Positions 24,167 to 35,514 of a stretch of 64,000 bases of DNA are shown here, one piece after another. The translations under genes and the position numbers were made by a program. Location: assembly GCF_021134715.1 (NCBI RefSeq), contig NC_060023.1:9672001-9736000 (forward strand). The letters run 5' to 3'. Every line of letters starts with the position of its first letter. Position 1 is the first letter of the stretch. Below the pieces are notes generated by a model that was not told where the DNA came from, made no database searches, and worked only from the letters and a program-made list of their open reading frames with translations. The DNA is from Daphnia pulex. Its lineage: Eukaryota; Arthropoda; Branchiopoda; Diplostraca; Daphniidae.

Positions 24167-25917
24167 CTATTGCCAAGAAAAGGCAAAATTGATCATGCAA
24201 CTGACCCATTTGAACGCATCCAGGAATGGTGTCGAAGTGAAGGGCCACGATTGCGGGATTTCGCATCCGGTGAAAGACCGATAAAATTCAATCCGGCCGT
24301 TCAACAGTTGCGCAGGCCGGAAATTATCCACTAGGTTCTCGGCTTCATCGTCTTCCAGTTTCCTGAATTTTGCCAACTGCGACGGAAAACATACAAATGT
24401 CAAAAGATTCCAGCATCTGCATGGCGCTGTCAAAGGTAAGTCTCTATCACACCTGTTGCTCGGAAACCTGAATCGGGTTGTCAAAAACCGTCCAAATGAC
24501 GATCTCGTTGCAGCTGGGGGTGGTCAGCGAACCACTGTAGCGATAAAATGACGTGGTTTGTCTAGGCAGCAGATTTTGGAATAAAACCAAATTCGTTAAA
24601 GTAGTTTCTGAATGAGCCGTGATAACTTCGTCTAGTTGGTCAACAAGCGGCTGAAAAGACACATTATCGTTGGACCCTATCTGTTTCGTTTGGCAAACGT
24701 AAATATTGCAACTTGATAATAGGCATAATAGGTTATTGGGTAGGCTGTGATATTAATTATACCGATATGAAAACCCCTAAGACAGCCAGTCCGTCAGAAT
24801 GAGCTGATGCATCGGCATAAGTTCCATATTTGGTGTTGTAATGAACCATGTGAAGTTCAGCCGGATAACTAACGGAATGAGAAATAAGGACGCAAAAAAA
24901 TTTGGATGGAATAAATTATACTAACGCAAGTATACGTACTCTACTAACCTTTTAGATTTGATTAGATGTTCGCTGCCTTTAGCTGAGTTGGCCCCCCAGT
25001 GCAAGTGGAACTGGACGAACTTGAATGTGTCGTTCAACCCACCGCCACTGATAGATGGAATTCTGTCCGCGGGAAAGTCTTTCGGTAAGCTGTACATCGC
25101 TGTAAAAAAATATCATTATTTAAAAAGAATTGATACAGGGAATTGCGTCCTATGCAATGATTTGATTGGAATATAAACAGCTCTAACTGTCAAAAGGATT
25201 CAAATAAAACCCCTTTGAAACTCCCGAACCATTTATGAAAATCTGGTCTGGTTCACATATTGCGGTTTGCTGTGTCACACCGTACATGCATGTGAAACTG
25301 TCTAGATAAAACAATTCAAAATTAACAAACCAGAATGCATGTCCACTATTCATTAATCCCATGTTGTCAATGTTGCCGTAGTTTTGAAACGTTAGTTTTG
25401 GAAACGCCTTCGTTACACTCAACTTTGGCTGGATGTCAACTGGAGATTGCTGATTGCCACCGCACACTGAATTTGGCAATTTCGCCCAAGCGCTAGTATC
25501 TTTAAAAAAATTTAATTAATTACATATTACAGTTATCTAATTTTTACATGAATATGATTTCCACAGTTCATCGGTTGCCAATCATGTTCTTATGGGAAAA
25601 ACAAATTTTCTAATACCGTGATAATTCCAACCGGAAGCTGTAATCAGACAAATGAAAACGAATTTGGGTTTACTAGAATTAAAAAGACAGAGATGCGTAA
25701 CAGTTAACTTACATTTCATTTCTGATTTCTCAGGACTCCAGTGTTCAAACATGGAACTAGTAAAGGTCTTGGCCCGTGCTGTGTCGCTAACTTCCTCGAA
25801 GTGATCAAATGTTTTCACCTTCTTTGCAGCGAAAACCGGTAATGCTGTCGATGGCAGCCAAAGTCGCAAGAAGAGGACGAAAATAGCCAGATTGGAATTG
25901 GCGCTTAATCGTTTCAT
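24167..25917 (-). CDS. CA-F: alpha-carbonic anhydrase with disrupted exon-3 donor; possibly altered or non-functional
   Basis: Alpha-carbonic anhydrase. Exons, 5' to 3': 25917-25713, 25637-25617, about 25499-25281, 25099-24949, 24868-24763, 24680-24453, 24376-24167. Signal peptide [21 protein letters not shown], then [10 protein letters not shown]. Active-site set: [39 protein letters not shown]; the usual GDETTL loop reads HSETTL. The third exon does not end at the normal place: four extra bases after GGACAT destroy the phase of the usual donor. Using that donor gives a frameshift, whereas a donor at TACG followed by GTGTGA (exon end 25281) restores frame (1140 nt, 379 aa) and adds about 18 residues beside the proton-shuttle His. 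Which is used is unknown. Confidence 0.75.
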
Positions 25918-26195
25918 TATATGTCTACGAGCTAGGTCTCTTAGACAAAGAATTATCAAATGGAGGCACACTTGCGCTTCTGGCTGCTTCTTCGTTCGGG
26001 ACTTGAATGCGTTCCCGTTGTCGTCCATGCTGGTATTATTTGTAGATAGAAATACAGCAGATAGATGTTACTCGCTGAGCCCGTTTTCGATGGGTGCGAC
26101 TTGGCTTCACTAACAATGATTTTATCACGAAATTTTTCGGTTCTTCTTTTAAGTCTAATCTCAATAAGGGAAGGGGATGGTCAGTAAGAATTGTG

Positions 26196-26785
26196 ACCGC
26201 CAGTGCCCTAAGGTCCATTTTGGCTATTGCACTAGCGGTTTTATGTCGCATTTTATTGCTTGAGAAATCTAGCAAAACAGGCAAGATGAAGCTTAAACCA
26301 GGCTTAAACAAATTTTTTTGTTCACTAACCCATGCACTAAAGTCCATTTTGGCAATTGCACTGGCGGTACAAGGGCAGATAAATATTACTATATGATATA
26401 TAGGGGAGACTGGGGCTGTGTGGGACAGGGATGGGACATGGGACATCGCAGTTTTGAGCATTTAGTAATTTTATTTTAATATTTTTTTTAACAAACATGG
26501 GGCATGATAAATGCCCAAATATGGTTTAAAAAATATTTAAAAAATTACGGGAACATGCTCAAAACTGAGATGGCCCATGTAGCCCCACACAGCCCCGGTT
26601 TCCCCTATATATACATACAAATTTATGATGGTTATTTTTATGCACGACATCCTTAAAAAAAAAAAATTGTCATGAAGGTTTGCCTATCAGTTTGCCTATC
26701 AGTTTGCCTATCAGTTTGCCTTTTACGTATCTGCCCTTGTACCGCCAGTAAAATAGCCAAAACGGACTATAGTGCACTGGCGGCC
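26196..26785. mobile_element. Nested inverted-repeat element(s), MITE-like
   Basis: Outer arms: 26334-26387 (CATTTTGGCAATTGCACTGG, then CGGTACAAGGGCAGAT) is the inverted complement of 26722-26780 (ATCTGCCCTTGTACCGCCAG). A third, direct copy of the arm lies at about 26196-26245. Inside sits another palindrome: 26397-26462 (AGGGGAGACTGGGGCTGTGT, then GGGAC) pairs with 26554-26610 (GTAGCCCCACACAGCCCCGG, then TTTCCCCT). No transposase is present. The arrangement fits one non-autonomous inverted-repeat element inserted inside another. Target duplications could not be fixed by eye. Confidence 0.6.
26678..26720. repeat. 12-bp tandem repeat (TTTGCCTATCAG), about 3.5 copies
   Basis: Uninterrupted tandem copies of a 12-bp unit lie just inside the right arm of the outer inverted repeat. 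This is a simple minisatellite; no function is inferred. Confidence 0.85.
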
Positions 26786-28356
26786 AGATGATGTGGACGG
26801 TGTAATAAACATTAAAAAAAAATTAATTGGATTTAAATAGTTTTTTTTTTAAATAAAACAAAAAAATTCTTTCAAGCTTTATCTTGGCGGATCGCCAGTG
26901 CAATAGAACTGATTGTAAGAATCGTTTGTGTCTTTAGGGGACGGAACAAGCTTCTTTGTCACCGCTTCACGCCCCGAGTTCAGGACAATAACTTCATTTG
27001 TGCATGGTGCTGAACAGTTATTTCTATGTAAATATATACTGACCGTAAACGACCTTGTTTTTTGATCAATTTTGCTATCTGCATTTAGAAAACGACTGGT
27101 TGAATGCGCAATAACATTGTTTCCCGTTTTAAATACTCGATCAACAAGTTTGGTTTGTTTTTCGCATATTGTGTTAGAATAAAACCGTGTGGGTCATCTA
27201 CTTTATTCGCGTTATTTATTTTGAAATTTTATTCGTTCAAACAAACAGAGATTCTGACTGAAATATGAGTGCGGATTTGCGGTTGCGTTGAATCAGAGAA
27301 TAGATAAATGAATAAAGGTCGGGCCTATTGGCCTCTACCCGGGGATAAGGCCGCGCCTCACAGCAGTCTTTTGTTTCTGATGTCGCTGGCTGTCCAGCTA
27401 TTTAAAATTAAGGACAACTTCAACTTTGTTTTTCTTTTCTTAAATTAATGACGTTTACCTTGTTCGATGGAAGTTTGGTAGACAGCGCCATTCCCAGAAA
27501 ACGTTGCAACCAAAGGGACACCATTTTACAGTACACAAATATGGCGTGTAAAATCCGATGTTTATTCGATTTAGAAGTTATTTCATAGTTTTATTCAACA
27601 GTTATAAATATAGAAGCTGTGAAACTATGTTTACGTGGCTATGTTGCGTGCATTCTAGAACTTCAATGCGATGGTGTTAACTTTCGAGTAAAAGACAGGC
27701 ATCCCCTTGGTCTATGGTTTGAAAAATAATTTAGTCATAACTTCCAAATTGAATTAACAACAATTCAACGAATATCACACGCCATGTCCTTTCCCCGGGT
27801 TCCCCTGGTGCCAGGGCCCAATAGCTATTTTGACTATTGGCCCCCGAAATCCGGGGACCAATCATGCATATTTTTCCTAAATAAATAGAGCAATGTATTT
27901 TGTATATATTACCTACACAGAGCAAAGATATTCATTTACTAATTACTATGCTATTGCTATTACTCTGGTTGAATGCCTGGCCGCTTGGTGGCGTTCGAGT
28001 TCGTCGAGGACGCATATAGATTTATTTCAAAGTGGCAACGCCGACTTGATTCGAATTTCTGCCGTTAACGACTTGTGGCATTAATTCAAAGGCATCATCT
28101 GCATTACTGCATCAGAAGAAAACCCTTCGTAATTATTTCGGTTGTCGGTTCTACAAGGATTTCAACTTACAGTAATCTTGCTTACATTGCACAAATTCAT
28201 TTAAACTTAGTTGAGGACTCTACTCTGCTTTCTTGTAAGTTATAGATAAGATTGCTTATCACATTCAGTTTGACTAACAGTTTGATAACTCTTTGTCAAA
28301 ATCGAGAAAGGCTATTTTACCAACGGTTGCCACTTACGCCTCAACCAAACAAAGAA

Positions 28357-30837
28357 ATGGCTAGCAAGATACCCGGTTTTACTTCGGGACTGAAACCCCC
28401 TTCGACTTCCTCTTCTTTATCTAATCTTGCCAAACGACGAGGTCCAGAGGTGTCAACAGTACAACCAATTGAAAAGCGTCCAAGAACAACAGATGATGCT
28501 TCAACCAGTAAGTGAATTTCTTATTGCTTTAAAACATTTCAATTCATTGCTTTTTATTTTTCCCTCCAGCAGCTAGTAGCCACCAGTCATCGAGTACATT
28601 GATTCGTTCAAAATCAGTCACTAACTTGGCCACTACTGGGCAAAATGGAAAATCAACAACTGTGGGTAGGGGTTTATCGACAGCCCTCAAACCTCATGCA
28701 TCTTCAACTCTTGGCCGCACAGGTTTGTTTAACAAGTTTCTTCCTTAAACTGCATAATTACAGTAATTCTCTTATAGCTGCCCGTGACATTACTAAAAAG
28801 GCAGACTCTATTTCAAATGCCATCACCAACAAGGGTGTTAAACGTAAGTAAAAGATTGAATTCATGCAAGAAATTTTTTTGGTTTGATGACAATTCGTTT
28901 GTTCACTTTACTCTAGCCAAACCTCTAACTCTGGAAAGTAGGATGATAATTATCGAAAAGCGCCTTGGAGAGTTGGAAACCGAAAATGCCGAGAAGAAGG
29001 ATACCATCACTGTGTTAGACTCTACCAATAAGAACCTCGAGGTCCACATTAAGGACAAGGAAAGTGCAGTGAATATTTTGTCAGATGAAATCGACACTTT
29101 GAAGAGTAAAATTAGGTAAGTTATTAAGCTTTTCTTTATTTATGTGTTAATAATCTCTCTTCTTATTTGCAGGGGCTTAGAGATGTCGAGTGCCACTGAA
29201 AAATCTCTGCTGGAAAATAAGATTCGAGAATTGGAGTTCCATAAAGGTCTTATTGAGCGTGAGAGGACTAGTCTGGAAGGTGAACTAATCGCCTCTCAGA
29301 AAGAAGTTGTTGGATTAAAATGCTCAATGGCTGAGATGAGCTCAGCCTCCGCTGGTCTTCGCGCGGAATTGGAGTCTCTTCAGCGCCACTTAACAATCGA
29401 ACAAGCTGACAATGCTAGGTTAAGAAATGATGTGTCTGTGGCAACAGCAGAAATTCAAGACTTACAAGTAAGTTTTAGAAATGATTTTTATTATTCCTTT
29501 TTTTAACAAATTTTTTTTTTTTCAAGGCTCGACTTCGGCAAGAAGAAACTCAAAGACGTCTACTACACAACACAGTTCAAGAACTGAAAGGCAACATCCG
29601 CGTATTTTGCCGAATCCGACCCATCATTCCTTCGGACAAATTGCCCGGAGGAAAAATCGCGCATTTAAACGTCTTACACGATAAGTCTCTGGAAGTACAC
29701 AAACTGAATGCTGACATGACTTTGAATGAAAGCTCAATGAATGCTCCTGCAAGTGGCAAAGGACCTTCAAAAATCGACTTCAATTTTGATCGAGTGTTTG
29801 GTCCTAATGCAACTCAACAGCAAGTTTTCGATGAGATTTCTCAACTTATTCAATCGGCGTTGGACGGTTACAACGTTTGCATTTTTGCCTACGGGCAAAC
29901 CGGTTCTGGCAAAACTTTTACTATGGAAGGTTAGTTTTCCTTTTATTTTCTGTTTAAGAAACCAACTAAATGTGGTTCTATTTCATTTTTCTACAGGCGG
30001 AACTGCTGGGTCTGAATCAGACGGGATGATTCCACGCTCTGTGCGTTTAATTTTTGCTGCTTGTGAGTCCCTTCGAGCCAAAGGTTGGGCTTACAAGATC
30101 GAAGCTTCTTTTTTGGAGATCTACAATGAACAAATCCGCGATCTACTCGGTCCTTCTGGAGGAGTTCACGATATTCGAATCGTCAACAATGAAACTGTCG
30201 TCACGAATCTTAAGGTGAGCTAACTTTTTTATAATTTCTTTGTTTTTTGTGGTTAAAATTCAACATTTTTCTACACAGGTTGAAGAGGTTACAAACGAAC
30301 AACAGGTACAAAACTTACTTGCCAGGGCTCAGCAACAGCGTGCCGTCGCTTCAACCAGTTGCAACGAGCATTCTTCTCGCAGCCATAGTGTTCTGCGTCT
30401 GAAATTGACAGGAGTTAATGCGGATACTACTGAGACTTCGAACGGTAAATTATTTTACATTCCTTTACGAAGTATGTAATATTTAATTTATTTTTGAAAA
30501 CGCAGGAGTCCTTTACATGGTTGATCTAGCGGGTTCAGAGCGCCTCAAGGAGTCTGGTGCCACGGGTGACAGATTGACCGAGACGAAGCACATTAACAAA
30601 TCTCTTTCAAATCTTGGCAACGTGATCATGGCACTTGCAGCCAAGGAAAGCCATATCCCATACCGTAACTCAAAACTTACTTTACTACTTCAGCAAGCAT
30701 TGGGTGGCAGTGCTAAAACGCTTATGTTCGTTAATGTTTCTCCCAAAGAAAATCATATTAATGAGACCGTTAACTCTTTGCGATTCGCCGCCAAAGTGAA
30801 TGCATGTCACATTGGAACCGCCATGAAAAATAGTTAA
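28357..30837 (+). CDS. ncd: Kinesin-14, C-terminal motor (ncd/KIFC1 type), 660 aa
   Basis: Minus-end-directed microtubule motor of the spindle. Exons: 28357-28507, 28570-28722, 28778-28843, 28917-29115, 29173-29467, 29527-29929, 29997-30214, 30279-30444, 30506-30837; total 1983 nt, in frame. Layout: Ser/Lys-rich basic tail (about 1-120), coiled coil with long Glu/Lys/Leu heptads (about 125-285), neck [14 protein letters not shown], then the motor at the C-terminus. Motor motifs: [16 protein letters not shown] (P-loop), [10 protein letters not shown] (switch I), [14 protein letters not shown] (switch II), [13 protein letters not shown] and [14 protein letters not shown]. The C-terminal motor position and neck wording place it in the kinesin-14 family. 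Orthology to ncd/KIFC1 rather than another kinesin-14 is inferred. Confidence 0.95.
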
Positions 30838-32095
30838 ACATTCTCTTTTGGCTAAGCATTTGAACTTACACTTAACGAACAAGATTGCAATTACCCTCTT
30901 TTATTAGTAGTCTAAAATTTTGTCCTTTTTGAAAAATACATTAATTTACTAGACTTTATTTTTCTCCTACACAGTTTTACGATCTATCATGATCATGTAA
31001 ACAGATGAACTTTTGCTTTGGGTGATTGTCCAAATGTTTACTTGCGTTTCTCTCTTCCTATGTATGTCATTGATCTCTTTTCTTCTGGCGAATAAAAGCA
31101 TAAAACAAAAAAAAAATTTTTGAAATTTTTTTGTATCAGAAAAAATCACGTGGCTTTGGCAACCTCGATAAACAATCAACAAAAGTTCTTTTGAGATTTT
31201 AGTTTTCAGTCGTCTGCTTCAAAGTAAGTTTCAAATTGCTCATCTTGTTGATCGAATAAGACTAGATTGTTTGTTTAATAACGCTATTCAGAAATAGGGG
31301 CAAGTTATTATCCTCTTTCTTAATCTATAATAATAATGTTTAACCTAGCTGTCACAAGAAATGTTCAAATAAATCTTGGAAATACCCTGCATGATAACCT
31401 GCCTGAAGATCAACAAATTTCGACATTAGTTTCTCTTACATGTGCCTTAAAAATATAACTGTGTAGGCGATTTTAAATAATTGGGAAGGAGTGATGATGA
31501 TTCAAAAACCACAAACTAGGCAGAAAATCTGGTGCATTTATTGAAAACAAAGTAGAGAAGGTATATCTTTTACCGAAAGGATATTATCAGTATCAAGTGA
31601 TGAAAGAAAAGGCGGGTTGTATGTTATTATACTTTCCCCTTTCCTACCAATAACAATGCAATTCTTCATATTATTTTGTAGCCTACATCTTGGGTAATGC
31701 TTAATAATGTAGACAAATATTTATTGCCAGCAGTCTTTTTGCTAAAAAGTATGAATTTAGAACTATATAATACAGTAGAGATTCCCTTTTCATTTTTAGT
31801 GGGTTTTAAAAGTTATGAAAGTCTTATTGCCTCCAATACAATCCAGGCTCAAATTGAGCATATTATGCTCTATTCAAACCCCAAAAGTCAAAACTATTCA
31901 CATTTTAGAAGAAGCTGTTTTGGTCGTAAAAGTGTAGCTGCACTGCAAGCAGAAATTCTGTGCAGATGCTTTTAATTGAAAGTGTTAAAAAAAACTATCA
32001 TGCAGCCCATTAACAATTTTGTTTAAATTATCATAGCGGGCAGTGAATCTCAACTAACAACGAGCTTCATTTTCAAGTTTCAGTTTGTCACTCCA
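30838..32095. other. Intergenic region between kinesin and XLF genes
   Basis: AT-rich, presumed 3' UTR of the kinesin followed by the upstream region of XLF. An open frame near 31697-31975 has no recognisable features. Nothing else is supported. Confidence 0.45.
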
Positions 32096-33210
32096 ATGGA
32101 CGCGCTTGGATGGTTCGTAATTGGCTCAGAAGGATATGCAGTAAGAGCCGAGTCAGACGACGAGAATTTTGTCATTTACCTCACTGATATGACTTCAATT
32201 TGGTGTGAACGACAAACAGCTACTGAGATTATGAAACGGTGTCAGGTTTGTTTTCCAAGTACCAGATTTTTTCTTCTTTAATGTCTTTCTTATTTTAGGA
32301 ATTAAACCCTTTAATCGAGTCGACAGTAAAACATCTGATCCAACAACTTCGCACATTGCTAAATAGCTATTCGGAGAGTAATAGTCTAACGATAGTTTCA
32401 GTTGATCAAAACATCACATTGAAACTAGAATCTCACTTGGACGGTAATCTACCCTTTTCTTGGGAATTTCATTTGACTTTGGAAACCGCTGATCAGGTAT
32501 ATAGCACAAGAAATGAGATAACTTAAAACCAACCTAGTACCTACACATAACGCATATTCCATTCTGGTAGTTTCAATCTTTTATAATTCGTCCATTGTTG
32601 GCAATGCTAAGAGAAGCAGCTTGCGTCGAAGAAGAGCTTTGCAACATCATCCGAAGCAAAGATAAGCAAATTGACGACTACAAAGCTTCAGGTGCAACCG
32701 TATCCCGCCGTGAGTTACAAACGTTTATTTTTTCATCGTGGCGAAGCGCTCACTATTTCTGTTGTTATAAGGTCACTTGGAAACCAAAGAATTCAATGCG
32801 GAAACATTCTTCGCTTCACGTATAACGCGCACTATTGAAGAGAGCGCCAAAGAAAAAATTACATCTCTGTTCTGTAGAGTTGTTGATAGATTAAAACAGT
32901 TGTATTCGGTTGCTGTCGAAAGGATTTATTTCCAAAGTTCAATAGCACGTCGCTCAGCTTTAACTGTTCCAGACGTATCTGCCGAATTGACAGAAGAGAT
33001 TCCGAACAGAGGACAAACTTCAACACAATCACCAGCCAAAGTTAAAAGCCAAATTAAAACCATTAAAATCATCATGATTCCAACACATTATTTTTGTTCC
33101 AGGAGAGTGAAGAGAGCCGATCAGAAGCCATTAAAAAGCGATTACGTGAAGAAGAACAGAAAGAGATGGCCAAAAGAGCTAAAAAGGCGTGTTTAGCAAA
33201 AATATTGTAA
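32096..33210 (+). CDS. NHEJ1: XLF / NHEJ1, non-homologous end-joining factor (287 aa)
   Basis: Core factor of non-homologous DNA end joining; forms filaments with XRCC4 to bridge broken ends. Exons: 32096-32245, 32299-32496, 32571-32709, 32772-33040, 33103-33210; total 864 nt, in frame, close to the length of vertebrate XLF. Family features: a beta-rich head starting MDALGWFVIGSEGYAV, the LPFSWEFHL segment, the FIIRPLLAMLREAA helix, and KDKQIDDYKASGATVSRRHLE leading to the tail, all in the family order. The tail ends in a Lys/Arg-rich segment (KKRLREEEQKEMAKRAKKA), as expected for the Ku-binding end, although the classical final motif is not obvious. The last intron (62 nt, GTTAAA donor) is tentative; reading through it gives an alternative basic end with a stop at 33196. 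Confidence 0.85.
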
Positions 33211-33738
33211 AATCCCTGCATCGTACTCTTTGACACAGGTTTGTAAATTTTTTTAAGTTAGAAACTTGATAAACTCAAACAAGGTGATTAATTTAAGTTG
33301 AAGTCGTTAAAGTCAAAAGATTAGCCTTCATGCTATAAGATTGAATGAAGATGAGGTCCGTAGAGTGGCGAGTGCACATCTCGAGTTGAATTTAATCGAG
33401 TCCCAATGTTTCCATTACATTATCTTACTGATTTTTGTTCCAAAATGGACATGCATACGTGTCTTAATATCTTTGCTTGTACGTTTTGGATGTAACTTCA
33501 AATTTCAAGATTAAATAATAAGCACACGATGTCAGAAAGGTATAATGTATTGCTCTGATTGAATATGGTTTACCTTATTACTACAGATTTGGTTAACAGA
33601 AATAGCAGATCTAATCTAGCAATGCGCATCTAACAAGAGATGTACGCTCAAGATTTTCTTGGAGTGGCGGAGTACTAAAGCGGTAATATAAGCATAAAAA
33701 GCATCTAATAAATATGTCTCGAACAAACTTGTCTGTGT
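33211..33738. other. Intergenic region between convergent XLF and cuticle genes
   Basis: The two genes converge here, so this holds their 3' UTRs. No other feature is supported. Confidence 0.5.
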
Positions 33739-34620
33739 TTAATATTGATAAGTTTGTTTATGTGATTTGTAGTAGTAGGGCGATTTGTAATCGTTGTAGT
33801 ACTGGATTTCTCCTTCGTACGTGACTTCGGCGACATAACCAGAGTAACCATCGACGTAGTAATTCACGTGCTGTCGACGACCGTCAGGTAAGTCGACATA
33901 GTAACTTCCTTTGGTGAAATCTCCTTTGCGGCTTTCCTCATGTCCGAAGTTTGCGTAATGGTCCACGGCGTCATATTTGAAGTTGTAGTTCGCAGGAGCC
34001 TGGGGATCCGTAATAAAACAATTTTATTAATTCCATTCAATTCTGAGAAACTACAGAAGAAACAGTTGTGTAGACTTACATGGTGATATTCTTTTTCCTT
34101 ATATTCGGGATAGCTGGGGGTATTGTAATCGTGATAGGAAGGAACGGGGGTGGCGACGACGAAGACGACCAGCGAAAATGCAATTAGTGCGACCTTGTTT
34201 AAAAAAAAAAAAAACAAAAAAACAATAGAGGAAGTCAGCCAAATATTGAATAAAAACTGAATACTATTCCTGGAAAGGTTTTTAATCCCTATCTAAGTAT
34301 CTAGGTAGTAAAGGAGAAATGGGAAAACCATTTTTCAATGTTTCGAACTCAGCCTTTTCCAGTTTCTATCTTTTGTTACCTTACCTCTTTCTGAATCAAC
34401 GTCAAGTTTGTAAACCGCCTCATTGCTTCAGTTTTACATTTGGTTGCGTGAAGTGTGATCGTTTATGGCACGTTTTGAGTGCTTTAATGAGTTGCCGTTT
34501 ACTGTACAATTTGTTACTTAGGCTGAGATAATTCGTTTTCAAGAAATTGAACCTTCTTCATCCCCTTAAACTGAATTAAAGGTAACTGACTATAACTGTT
34601 AATTTTTATCCTACCTGCAT
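33739..34620 (-). CDS. Cuticle protein with Rebers-Riddiford chitin-binding domain (126 aa)
   Basis: Structural protein of the exoskeleton. Exons, 5' to 3': 34620-34615 (encoding only Met-Gln), 34193-34080, 33999-33739; total 381 nt, in frame. A two-codon first exon before a signal-peptide exon is typical of arthropod cuticle genes. Signal peptide MQVALIAFSLVVFVVA is followed by a short Tyr/Pro/His linker and the R&R consensus: YNFKYDAVDHYANFGHEESR, then GDFTKGSYYVDLPDGRRQHV, then YYVDGYSGYVAEVTYEG, matching the RR-2-like (hard cuticle) wording. The C-terminus is Tyr/Lys-rich. It is a single copy here, with a TATA box upstream. Confidence 0.93.
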
Positions 34621-34656
34621 GTTGAGAGATGAAATGCGTGTTGTTCGATAGAAGAC

Positions 34657-34693
34657 TGGATACTTTTCTCTAGTGAATCACCCTGTTTTTATA
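34657..34693 (-). promoter_or_regulatory. Cuticle gene TATA box and initiator
   Basis: In gene orientation TATAAAAA lies at 34693-34686 and an initiator-like TCCAGTC has its A at about 34657, roughly 30-36 bp downstream. The predicted 5' UTR would then be about 37 nt before the two-codon first exon. Function is inferred from position. Confidence 0.6.
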
Positions 34694-35514
34694 GCAAAAG
34701 CTGATGAGTGTATTGCAATCCCGGTATTTTTAGAAGAGGGCGAAGTCACCATCATAATGAGAAAATATATGTTCTAATGTGACACATTACTTGCAAGTTG
34801 TAACATATCGATTTTGTCTTTTTTTAGAACTGCAATGTCCCAAAGGGAATTCGCGTTAGCAGATGACTTCCCCTTGGCGTCTAATCTTAGGAATCAGAAA
34901 GTATAATTGCATTTCTAAATGTCAAAATATATACGTGTACTTGCGGACCCGCCCAATTTGGCATATTAATAGAGCTTTCTCCCAAGAGTTTGTATGGATT
35001 AATCAGCTGGAACAGGTAATTTAGTTCATGACTATTAGTAATTTTAAGGATTCGTCTAAGGCGAATGTAAAAGAAGAATGTTGCTAGCTATTTCGTTAGC
35101 GAAAATGTATTGATTGTAGCGATATGTCTCGGTTGTCACAGATCCGCCCCAGCTTTGCTATTAGCTAACGGTAGTCTTCTGTCGTGACATTTGTTAACAG
35201 TTTCAAAGACTGTTTACTTGTGAGAGTTTGTACGCGACAATCAGAATGGCCATTCCCTAGGGAATGTCAGCAAGAGAATGTCAATATTTGTATGTAAGCT
35301 CATAATATAATTGAAGCGCTTCTTTTTTTTAAAAAAATTTTCAACTGAAACAATAAATCAGTTGATGACCACGTCTGGTCTAACGGTATATACAAGTTTG
35401 TCCACCTAAACTTGTTTTACGTGATTTGCACACATTATGTATGCAGCTTGATTTACGTTAAGGAAAGGCGAACTCGCATTCAGTCTTTAGGAGTCGGTCA
35501 AGATCGTCCTCAAA
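34694..35514. other. Divergent intergenic region, cuticle gene to lipocalin 1
   Basis: Upstream regions of two divergent genes. A TATATA at 35387-35392 is a candidate TATA box for lipocalin 1, about 123 bp before its start codon. No other feature is supported. Confidence 0.4.

Larger units (their letters stand above)
25918..28356. other. Intergenic region between CA-F and the kinesin gene
   Basis: Holds the nested inverted repeats at 26196-26785 and a 12-bp tandem repeat. The remainder, 26800-28356, shows no gene. The kinesin promoter should lie near its right end, but no TATA box is evident. Confidence 0.5.

Noticed and set aside
26036-26461. A 141-codon minus-strand frame
   Set aside because: It spans the repeated arms of the inverted-repeat element and repeats itself (KTASAIAKMD) because of that; not a gene.
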